Assembly: GCA_937901055.1 (NCBI GenBank)
Contig: CALCGO010000568.1
Coordinates: 1-21,431 of the forward strand
Length of the DNA: 21,431 nucleotides
Direction of reading: 5' to 3'
Source of the DNA: an uncultured Rhodobacterales bacterium
GTDB taxonomy: Bacteria; Pseudomonadota; Alphaproteobacteria; Rhodobacterales; Rhodobacteraceae
Shown here: one piece after another, positions 16,406 through 21,431 of the stretch
Layout: each line of letters begins with the position of its first letter
Numbering within the stretch: the stretch's first letter is position 1
Program-made: the position numbers and the translations under genes
The notes under the pieces: model-generated
What the model saw: only the letters and a program-made list of their open reading frames with translations
What the model was told of the DNA's origin: nothing
Database searches by the model: none

Positions 16406-16576
16406 TCAAGCCACTAGAGCCAGCCATTCGCAAGCGCCTTCCTGCCGGTTCCATGGATCCGATGGCTGCGGGTACTGCTCAAGACGAGCGCCAAGCTCAT
16501 GCTGCGCTGTTACAATCGCCCGGACCGCTTCTTGCTTCTGTTCTTCGTTTGATAATTCAATGTAGTCTACTTGCAT
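16406..16576 (-). CDS. Small 56-aa phage protein, function unknown
   Basis: The ORF runs from ATG at 16576 to TGA at 16406 and encodes MQVDYIELSNEEQKQEAVRA, then a helical IVTAQHELGARLEQYPQ, and an end PWNRQEGACEWLALVA. AGGA is 8 nt before the ATG, a good ribosome binding site, and the gene sits directly before an intrinsic terminator on the same strand. Strong SD, sense codons and terminator placement support a real gene. It is acidic and helical; no family was recognised. Confidence 0.62.
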   Translation of the reverse strand: MQVDYIELSNEEQKQEAVRAIVTAQHELGARLEQYPQPSDPWNRQEGACEWLALVA

Positions 16577-16608
16577 GTTATCTATCCTAGTTGAAAAATT
16601 TCGAAAAC

Positions 16609-16800
16609 ATCGGGGTCTTGGCCCCTTCCCCCTTTGGAAGCCCCCCTAAAGGGGGGCTTACTTAAAGAGGGGGGGCAAGTCAATACCCACGATTTAGCGC
16701 AAAGGGGGGTTTTAGGGGGGTTAAAGGGGGAGTAAAGGGGGAAAACATGCAGTTTTTTCCTTATATAGTTGAAAAATAATGGCCAAATCAAAGGGGGAAA
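16609..16800. other. G-rich intergenic region with AAAGGGGG boxes, possible control or origin element
   Basis: AAAGGGGG occurs on the plus strand at 16648, 16701, 16723, 16734 and 16790 (starts), and once inverted as CCCCCTTT at 16628-16635. Positions 16638-16659 form a perfect hairpin (AAGCCCCCC, loop TAAA, GGGGGGCTT). An AT-rich stretch (TTATATAGTTGAAAAATAAT) lies between the boxes and the end of the primase-helicase gene. Repeated boxes beside AT-rich DNA near a replication gene could be an origin or packaging signal; this is inference. Confidence 0.5.
16704..16741 (+). other. G-quadruplex motif
   Basis: Four G runs (6, 6, 5 and 5 G at 16704-16709, 16715-16720, 16726-16730 and 16737-16741) are separated by TTTTA, TTAAA and AGTAAA. 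This meets the common G4 pattern with room for four or five tetrads. For leftward transcription the G-rich strand is the template, so a folded structure could stall RNA polymerase or a replication fork. Confidence 0.7.
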
Positions 16801-16805
16801 ATAAA

Positions 16806-18842
16806 TTATTCTACCAATGGGTCATTTTCCCCTGATCTGACTGCTTTTCTGGTGTTTCCCTTGATGTTCTTTACATCTTCAACACGAAGCACATCGCTTT
16901 TGATAAGTTCATTTATGATGTTTTCAATGCGGGCTTTTTCCTCGATTAGAATGCTGAACTCGCTGGCGATAAGGTTTCCGATCCAGTTGTCTGCCCGTTT
17001 ATCTTTAAGGTAAGGCGGCTCTGCGTTTCCGGCCTCGTGACGGACCTTAGCAACCATTCGTGTTGATATACCATCGAAAGCATCAGGCGGGGTCCACTGT
17101 GCGACTGTGGCCACGTCAGCCCCGTTTGGAATGATCACGGATAGTTTCTGGAACCATTTATTCACGTCGCTGCTAGGGGGTGCAAGGTTGGCCTCTATTT
17201 CACCGATGCGGAAGTAGTTGCGGTGATCGTCAACGCCTAGCTGTACGGCTTCCTGTTCGGACATAGGGGATAGAATGCGGTTAAATCTGGATGTGCCGCG
17301 CAGGGCTGATCCACCACGGGCATCATCAATGGTCAGGGCTTGCCCAAAGGTTCCCTTGCGGGTGTGATGCACCACGCCGATGGATATGTCCAAAGTGGAG
17401 GCCATAAGGCGTAGGCGGCGTCCCAGCGCCCTGAAAACATCATTGCTTTCCTGTGCGTGTGACATGTCTTGCAGGGGATCGAACACAAGGTGGTTAAATT
17501 CACGGGTAGTGATTTGTTCTTCGATATGCTCAAAGGCGTGTTCATTAATAACGATACCGCTTTTATCCTCACCGATTAGATATAGCTCCGGGTAATCAAT
17601 GCCGGAAATAACCGACAGTTTTCCCTTGATTGCGGATTGAGGGATTTTGTAGTGCTGAAGAATTGCGGCCACCCGGCTGTGAATGGAATGCAAATCATCC
17701 TCTGCATTGTAGTATAGGGTTTTTTGTGGTGGTCGCTTTATGCCGGTCAGGAACCCAAAGCCTGTGGCAATGTCTACGGCCTCGGCTAGGGCCATGAGGG
17801 ACTTGCCGACTTTGGGTGGGGCTACGGTCAGGGAAAAATAGCCCTTGGCATAAAAGTTTGAATACACAAAAGACAGGCGGGGTATTTTATTTAGATCTAG
17901 GTCTTGCCATGTTTCAAAATCGGGATATGGGTTTGTGGTGTGATCGGGGAGCGTTCCGCCAGCTTGCAACACGTCATTCCAATCTTGGCCTTTGGGGGCT
18001 TGCATGATGCCGACCTCCCAGCCTTTGGCCTTGGCGCTTGATTGCAGGGTTAGGGCGGCATTCATGCCCGCGTCGTCACCGTCCGACGCAATTATAAGTT
18101 CATGGTGGTCTTGCGGTAGGTGTAGGCCCATAATGCCTGATGTTGATAAAGCGGCCCAGACTGTCGGGTTTCTGTCGGCCATCATTTGCAAAACGGACAA
18201 GCCTGTCTCAATGCCTTCCGTTACAACCAAGGGGCCATCACCTTGTGATAGGATGACAGCCCCGCCAGCGCAGGGGCCAAGCATAAGTTTGCGATTGGTA
18301 TCTATGCCTATGTAGGTGCGATGAATGCCGCCTGTAGAAACAGAACAAACCATCGCGGGCAATCTTGCCTTTGTCGGGGCGTGATATAGGTTTGGAATAA
18401 ATTGGATTGAATCGGGTAGAACGTCGATCGATCGGGATTTCAGGTATTCTTGGACGGGGGTATCAACGGCTGGTTTGGCATCACGCAAGATTGATTGTGC
18501 AAATTCGCGGGATTCCTCCACCTGTTGTTCGCGGCGGGCAACGGCTGCGGCCCTGTCTGCTTCCGACATTGGGGCCGGATCCCCATCAAAGCCAAGGGAC
18601 GCAATAATATCCGAATAACTGCACTGCGTTTTATGACAGGACAATAAAACCTTGTCGCCGTTTTCCGTGATGGATAGGGCTGTTTGTGTTTTACGGCCCT
18701 CCGGCTGACAAACCGGGCAAGGGGCGTTGCCGCGTCCGTGGTGCATATTGGCGTTAAGTTTTGATAGAATATCTGTGGCTGTGTAGGTTTGCTTGTGAAC
18801 AAGCCGAATATGTTTTGAATGGTCTATTTGTGGTAGTTGCAT
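16806..18842 (-). CDS. DNA primase-helicase (zinc finger, TOPRIM, RepA-like ATPase)
   Basis: 678 aa, three modules in order. Residues 42-74 hold a zinc-ribbon (C42, C45, C69, C74). TOPRIM primase: PLVVTEGIETG with E209, and IIASDGDDAG with D254/D256 (acidic DxD). RecA/RepA-like (AAA_25) helicase: Walker A APPKVGKS (341-348), Walker B HLVFDPLQ with D455, and GVVHHTRK (489-496) as the sensor-type segment. The C-terminal part has helical, possibly DNA-binding segments. It should make primers and unwind DNA at the phage fork. AGGG lies 8 nt before the ATG. A candidate minus-strand -10 (TACAAT) and an operator-like palindrome lie upstream. The G-rich box cluster follows the stop. Confidence 0.92.
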   Translation of the reverse strand: MQLPQIDHSKHIRLVHKQTYTATDILSKLNANMHHGRGNAPCPVCQPEGRKTQTALSITENGDKVLLSCHKTQCSYSDIIASLGFDGDPAPMSEADRAAAVARREQQVEESREFAQSILRDAKPAVDTPVQEYLKSRSIDVLPDSIQFIPNLYHAPTKARLPAMVCSVSTGGIHRTYIGIDTNRKLMLGPCAGGAVILSQGDGPLVVTEGIETGLSVLQMMADRNPTVWAALSTSGIMGLHLPQDHHELIIASDGDDAGMNAALTLQSSAKAKGWEVGIMQAPKGQDWNDVLQAGGTLPDHTTNPYPDFETWQDLDLNKIPRLSFVYSNFYAKGYFSLTVAPPKVGKSLMALAEAVDIATGFGFLTGIKRPPQKTLYYNAEDDLHSIHSRVAAILQHYKIPQSAIKGKLSVISGIDYPELYLIGEDKSGIVINEHAFEHIEEQITTREFNHLVFDPLQDMSHAQESNDVFRALGRRLRLMASTLDISIGVVHHTRKGTFGQALTIDDARGGSALRGTSRFNRILSPMSEQEAVQLGVDDHRNYFRIGEIEANLAPPSSDVNKWFQKLSVIIPNGADVATVAQWTPPDAFDGISTRMVAKVRHEAGNAEPPYLKDKRADNWIGNLIASEFSILIEEKARIENIINELIKSDVLRVEDVKNIKGNTRKAVRSGENDPLVE

Positions 18843-18869
18843 TTTTGTTGCCCTATGTTGGGGGAGGGT

Positions 18870-18897
18870 TTGACACCGACACTAGGTGTGGTATTGT
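18870..18897 (+). promoter_or_regulatory. Strong rightward promoter with operator-like palindrome
   Basis: TTGACA (18870-18875) is a perfect -35. After 16 nt comes TATTGT (18892-18897), preceded by TG (18889-18890), giving an extended -10. In the spacer lies ACACTAGGTGT (18879-18889), arms ACAC and GTGT, and ACACC/GGTGT also pair. A repressor could sit there. A leftward TACAAT (18894-18899 read on the minus strand) could serve the primase-helicase, so two promoters may share this operator. Confidence 0.6.
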
Positions 18898-18903
18898 ATC
18901 CCT

Positions 18904-18968
18904 GCCTTTGTTTGGTCGCTTTGGTAGTTTATAGCCCCGTCCTTTAGAAATCTAGGGCGGGGTTTTTA
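18904..18968 (+). ncRNA. Possible short rightward RNA (promoter to terminator, about 65 nt)
   Basis: A transcript starting about 7 nt after the extended -10 at 18897 would run to the T tract at about 18968. No ribosome binding site and ORF of useful length are visible. Flanking genes are both leftward, so this strand would otherwise carry no transcript here. It could be a regulatory RNA or a decoy; this is inference from promoter and terminator only. Confidence 0.35.
18934..18968 (+). terminator. Intrinsic terminator on the plus strand
   Basis: CCCCGTCCT pairs with AGGGCGGGG (one G-T pair) around a 10-nt centre that can itself pair AG with CT. TTTTTATTTT follows on the plus strand. On the minus strand no T run follows, so it works rightward only. 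It lies between two leftward genes, which is unexpected unless a rightward RNA is made. Confidence 0.7.
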
Positions 18969-19559
18969 TTTTGCCCATTGATCCGCCATTGCGTCGGCAA
19001 TGCCTTGATAAGTTGTTGATCGGATTTTCCACCTGTCGGGGCTTGGCGGCAGATAGTGCAAACGTTCACGCACGTTTTTTGGCAGCTTCATCATTTCATC
19101 AAATACATTGTTGGTTTCTTTTAGCTTGGGCAACCCGTGAAGAAACAACCCTGTTTTTTTCTGCTCCATGTGTCCAAACTGATAAGGCTGCACAAACTGC
19201 GGTGCATGCATCCGCCCAAGCCTACGCAAAACGCCAACAGGGTTTTCCATGCAGACGCGCGGTGATGCCGACTTCATGGCTTCCCATAGCGCAACAGTCC
19301 ACTTTACCGACGCAAGGCGCTCTGCATATTTAGGTTGCCCCTCGCCATATGTGCTATTGCCGGCAACTGTCAGTGCTGTGCACGGTGGGTGTGCTATAAT
19401 CAAGTCCCAGCTTTCACCAAGCATGTCGTATACATCGCCTTGATGATGTGGGCCGGGTTTGTCTGTCGGCAGAATATCGCACGACATTGCATCGTGACCT
19501 TTGGCAATAAAGGCATCACGAACGGTTCCGCTGTATTCACAGGCTACAAGAACCCTCAT
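18966..19559 (-). CDS. Compact cytosine-C5 DNA methyltransferase-like protein
   Basis: 197 aa, much shorter than the usual 300-400 aa of bacterial m5C methyltransferases. The start MRVLVACEYSGTVRDAFIAKG is the SAM-binding region (motif I equivalent), and MSCDILPT is motif II. IIAHPPCTAL (54-63) carries the PPC catalytic Cys60, and VCMENPVGVL (102-111) is the ENV-type motif VI. YQFGHMEQKKTGLFLHGLPKL is typical of the C-terminal part of small phage members. A separate target-recognition domain is not visible. The likely role is phage DNA modification against host restriction; base and site are unknown. Its ATG overlaps the HTH gene stop as ATGA. Confidence 0.82.
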   Translation of the reverse strand: MRVLVACEYSGTVRDAFIAKGHDAMSCDILPTDKPGPHHQGDVYDMLGESWDLIIAHPPCTALTVAGNSTYGEGQPKYAERLASVKWTVALWEAMKSASPRVCMENPVGVLRRLGRMHAPQFVQPYQFGHMEQKKTGLFLHGLPKLKETNNVFDEMMKLPKNVRERLHYLPPSPDRWKIRSTTYQGIADAMADQWAK

Positions 19560-19732
19560 TCCCCTCTACCCTTAAAATATTCATCCAGCTTACCAAGCGT
19601 TTTTAGGGTAACACTCTCACCATCACGGACCTTGCGAACCGTTAGATAGTGCAAGCCTGTTGCAGCGGCCACCTTAACCAAGGACATATCAACCAGCTTT
19701 TTTCGGATTGTTCCAACATCTACATCTTGCAT
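19556..19732 (-). CDS. Small helix-turn-helix regulator (58 aa)
   Basis: The ORF from ATG at 19732 to TGA at 19556 encodes MQDVDVGTIRKKLVDMSLVK, then VAAATGLHYLTVRKVRDGES and VTLKTLGKLDEYFKGRGE. The middle is a clear helix-turn-helix of Cro/CI (XRE-like) type: 'vA.atGl.y.TvrkvrdG.....tL.kL.eyf'. AAAGG is 7 nt before the ATG. It overlaps the methyltransferase start as ATGA, so the two are translated together. It faces a rightward recombination gene across a region with a perfect dyad. That fits a Cro-like repressor or switch protein; the target is inferred. Confidence 0.8.
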   Translation of the reverse strand: MQDVDVGTIRKKLVDMSLVKVAAATGLHYLTVRKVRDGESVTLKTLGKLDEYFKGRGE

Positions 19733-19754
19733 ATTTTAGCCTTTCATAAAAATA

Positions 19755-19783
19755 GTTACACTTTTCTATTGCCATACATTCAA
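19755..19783 (-). promoter_or_regulatory. Possible leftward promoter of the HTH-methyltransferase operon
   Basis: On the minus strand TTGAAT (19783-19778), 17 nt and TGTAAC (19760-19755) give a moderate sigma70 match. It overlaps the dyad, so the HTH protein could repress its own operon. The match is weak enough that chance is possible. Confidence 0.4.
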
Positions 19784-19794
19784 AGCTATGGCAA
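19769..19794. promoter_or_regulatory. Operator-like dyad TTGCCATA-N10-TATGGCAA
   Basis: TTGCCATA (19769-19776) and TATGGCAA (19787-19794) are perfect 8-bp inverted arms with 10 nt between them (18 bp centre to centre). It is centred between the divergent HTH and rightward genes. This is the expected size and place for a dimer-binding operator. Confidence 0.7.
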
Positions 19795-19833
19795 GGTGCA
19801 ATTATTGAGAAGGTGAAAATGAAAGGATACGAC

Positions 19834-20217
19834 ATGAGTAATGTGGAAACACTTGCGCGTGACTGGCTGAAAGCCAAACACGACGAAAACGCGGCCAGAA
19901 AGTCTAGGCTGAATATCGAGGGGCAACTTATTGAAGCCCTTGGCGCCAAAGAAGAAGGCGCACAAACCCACGAAATTGGTGACTATAAGGTAACGCTGAC
20001 GGGCAAGTTAACCCGATCAATGGATGCCGACTTGTGGCTTGAATTGCGGGCAGACATTCCCGAAAGCCTTTGGCCTGTGAATGCCAAGGTTGTTTATAGC
20101 CCTGACAAGGCGGGCATGGCTTACCTGCAAGAAAACGAAACGAAGGCTTGGCGCAAGATTGCTGATGCTTTCACAACGAAACCAGCAAAAACCAGTATTA
20201 TGGTAAAGGAAACCTAG
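19834..20217 (+). CDS. Small phage protein of the recombination module (DUF7173-like)
   Basis: 127 aa from ATG at 19834 (AAAGGA 6 nt upstream). GTG at 19813 and ATG at 19819 (AGAAGG 5 nt upstream) are in-frame alternatives adding seven or five residues. The N-terminal half is a helix LARDWLKAKHDENAARKSRLNIEGQLIEALG; the second half contains IGDYKVTLTGKLTRSMD and YLQENETKAWRKIADAFTTKP. This layout ('La..wl.ak.~E..A...R..iE..L...l') matches small proteins encoded before Sak4-type ATPases, where the role is not known. The stop TAG is one base before the next ATG. Confidence 0.8.
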   Translation: MSNVETLARDWLKAKHDENAARKSRLNIEGQLIEALGAKEEGAQTHEIGDYKVTLTGKLTRSMDADLWLELRADIPESLWPVNAKVVYSPDKAGMAYLQENETKAWRKIADAFTTKPAKTSIMVKET

Positions 20218-20218
20218 A

Positions 20219-20971
20219 ATGGCAATCAACCTATCACAACTTAAAAAGCCGGACGGTAATCGACCGATTATCGCAACGCTAGTGGGCGAAGCTGGGTTAG
20301 GAAAAACAACCCTTGCCTCTATGTTCCCAAACCCTGTGTTTATTCGAACAGAGGACGGAACCATGTCGCTAAGTGGGCGTGACGACGTTAGTCTGTTTGA
20401 CTTGGCTAATAGTAGCAATGACGTGCTTGACCAGATCGAGGCTTTGGCCACGCAGGAACACAACTTCAAAACGGTTGTTATTGATAGCATCACGCAGCTT
20501 GCCACGATAATTGAAAAGGAAATCGTTGAGGCCGACCCAAAGGCCAAATCAATCAATCAAGCTGGCGGCGGTTATGGTGCTGGATACAATACAGCGGCAA
20601 CCATGCACGGCAAGGTTCGTGAATGGATCGGGGCTTTGGCTTATGAACGTGGCTTGAATGTCATCTTTATCGGCCACGCCGACACCGAAACAATGGACCT
20701 GCCGGACTTGGATCCGTACACCCGCTATACAATTCGGATGCACAAAAAGTCTTTGCCGCATTATATCGACAATGTTGATATGGTTGCCCACATTCGCTTG
20801 AAGACTTTCACGCGGGGCGAGGGCGATAAAAAACGGGCAATCAGCACAGGCGAGCGCGAGATTATTTGCTTCCCTGTCGCGTCCAGCGTTACCAAGAACC
20901 GCTTTGGTGTTACCGAGCCGATCCCCTTCACCCTTGATAAAAACCCATTCGCGCTGTTTTGCGCTAACTAA
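20219..20971 (+). CDS. Sak4-like ATPase (AAA_24), phage recombination protein
   Basis: 250 aa. Walker A GEAGLGKT (23-30) and Walker B TVVIDSITQL (85-94) are clear, followed by a Gly/Tyr-rich segment (GGGYGAGYN) and GLNVIFIGHADTE with the sensor-like HAD. The C-terminal half includes RYTIRMHKKSLPHYIDNVDMVAHI and an end ENDKNPFALF-like stretch. This is the layout of phage 'AAA_24 / nucleotide-binding' proteins of Sak4 type, Rad51/RecA-like proteins that anneal ssDNA and work with an SSB partner. A DUF669 SSB-like gene follows 13 nt later, supporting the call. It starts one base after the preceding stop, with AAGGA upstream. Confidence 0.87.
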   Translation: MAINLSQLKKPDGNRPIIATLVGEAGLGKTTLASMFPNPVFIRTEDGTMSLSGRDDVSLFDLANSSNDVLDQIEALATQEHNFKTVVIDSITQLATIIEKEIVEADPKAKSINQAGGGYGAGYNTAATMHGKVREWIGALAYERGLNVIFIGHADTETMDLPDLDPYTRYTIRMHKKSLPHYIDNVDMVAHIRLKTFTRGEGDKKRAISTGEREIICFPVASSVTKNRFGVTEPIPFTLDKNPFALFCAN

Positions 20972-20984
20972 AGGAAAATACGAT

Positions 20985-21431
20985 ATGTTACTAAATGGTT
21001 TTAATGCAAACGAAGTCGAGCCTAACGGCACATTTGAACCCGTACCGGCTGATTGGTATCAATCGGTTATTACGGCCAGCGAGGAAAAGCAAACCAAGGC
21101 GGGAACTGGTTCCTATCTTGAACTAAAGATGGAAATCATCGACGGGGAATATAAGGGGCGGCTGTTGTTTGAACGCCTAAACCTTAACAACCCGAACCAG
21201 ACGGCGGTTGATATTGCACAAGGCACACTGTCGGCTATTTGCCGGGCCACAGGCGTTATGACGCCCAGCGATAGTTCCGACCTGCACGACAAGCCCATGA
21301 TGGTTAAGGTGGTTGTTAAACCTGCGTCCGGTGATTATGCCGCTGGCAACGAATGCAAGGCATACGAGGCTGTCGGGGGTCAGGCAAAGGCCGAAACGCC
21401 AAAGGCGGCTGACAACACACCGCCTTGGAAG
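20985..21431 (+). CDS. DUF669-family ssDNA-binding-like protein (3' end cut by window edge)
   Basis: 149 codons are open from ATG at 20985 to the window end; I checked the whole frame. AAGGA lies about 9 nt before the ATG. The segments YQSVITASEEKQTKAGTGSYLELKME, DGEYKGRLLFERLNLNNPN and VDIAQGTLSAICRATGV are diagnostic of DUF669: 'Y.~.i..se.k.tk.GtG.yL.l...i.dG.y.gr.lf.rlnl.n'. DUF669 proteins are likely phage SSB-type proteins found beside Sak4. The visible end (DNTPPWK) resembles an SSB C-terminal tail, so little may be missing. Confidence 0.88.
   Translation, partial: MLLNGFNANEVEPNGTFEPVPADWYQSVITASEEKQTKAGTGSYLELKMEIIDGEYKGRLLFERLNLNNPNQTAVDIAQGTLSAICRATGVMTPSDSSDLHDKPMMVKVVVKPASGDYAAGNECKAYEAVGGQAKAETPKAADNTPPWK

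Noticed and set aside
16582..16791. 69-aa open frame on the minus strand in the G-rich region
   Set aside because: The product (Pro/Lys/Phe repeats) is just the translation of CCCCC/TTT tracts. There is no ribosome binding site and it lies in intergenic DNA.
18934..18968. Reading the hairpin as a terminator of the methyltransferase gene
   Set aside because: On the minus strand the stem is followed by CTATAAACTACC, not a T run; only the plus strand shows terminator layout.
20017..21031. Two minus-strand frames (179 aa and 160 aa)
   Set aside because: They are antisense to the Sak4-like gene and its neighbours, which have clear motifs and ribosome binding sites.
1..21431. tRNA genes, CRISPR arrays, insertion sequences, integrase and attachment sites
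   Set aside because: I looked for cloverleaf patterns, regularly spaced repeats, transposase or recombinase motifs and flanking repeats and saw none. A scan by eye can miss weak cases.

Overview
The window is a piece of a tailed double-stranded DNA phage (or prophage) genome, probably of short-tailed (podovirus-like) type. The portal resembles the P22 gp1 group, the major capsid protein resembles the SU10/DUF5309 HK97-fold group, and the capsid-distal genes look like a P22 gp4/T7 gp11 adaptor, a P22 gp10/T7 gp12 nozzle, a T7 gp13-like GNAT-fold protein and large internal (ejection) proteins. No gene for a tail tube, sheath or baseplate is visible. No integrase, RNA polymerase, tRNA or CRISPR array is visible. 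The host cannot be fixed from this piece; balanced base composition and protein style suggest a proteobacterial, possibly marine alphaproteobacterial, host (inference).

Layout. (1) 1-16191, all leftward (minus strand), is one tight morphogenesis operon. In transcription order it holds a small-terminase candidate, the large terminase, the portal, a tandem ADP-ribosyltransferase-like protein, a small helical protein, the scaffold, the major capsid protein, four small head/joining proteins, the adaptor, the nozzle, a small beta-rich protein, the GNAT-fold protein, a protein with an S74-like C-terminus, a Q/A/P-rich virion protein, and a giant virion protein cut by the left edge. Most junctions overlap (TAATG, TGATG, ATGA). 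(2) 16192-16805 is a regulatory zone with a 56-aa ORF, an intrinsic terminator upstream of the packaging genes, and a cluster of AAAGGGGG boxes with a G-quadruplex motif. (3) 16806-19732, leftward, carries a primase-helicase, a compact cytosine-C5-methyltransferase-like gene and a 58-aa helix-turn-helix regulator. (4) 19733-19833 is a divergent control region with a perfect 8-bp dyad. (5) 19834-21431, rightward, is a recombination module: a DUF7173-like protein, a Sak4-like ATPase and a DUF669 ssDNA-binding-like protein cut by the right edge.

How it works together (inference). The HTH protein probably controls the divergent region. The rightward genes and the primase-helicase copy and recombine the DNA, the methyltransferase may modify it, and the leftward operon builds and fills the capsid. 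The points most worth a second look are the tandem ART-like protein between portal and scaffold, a 54-bp duplication that changes one gene's stop and separates it from the next start, a promoter-operator-terminator unit that could make a short rightward RNA between two leftward genes, and the G-rich box cluster between replication and packaging genes.
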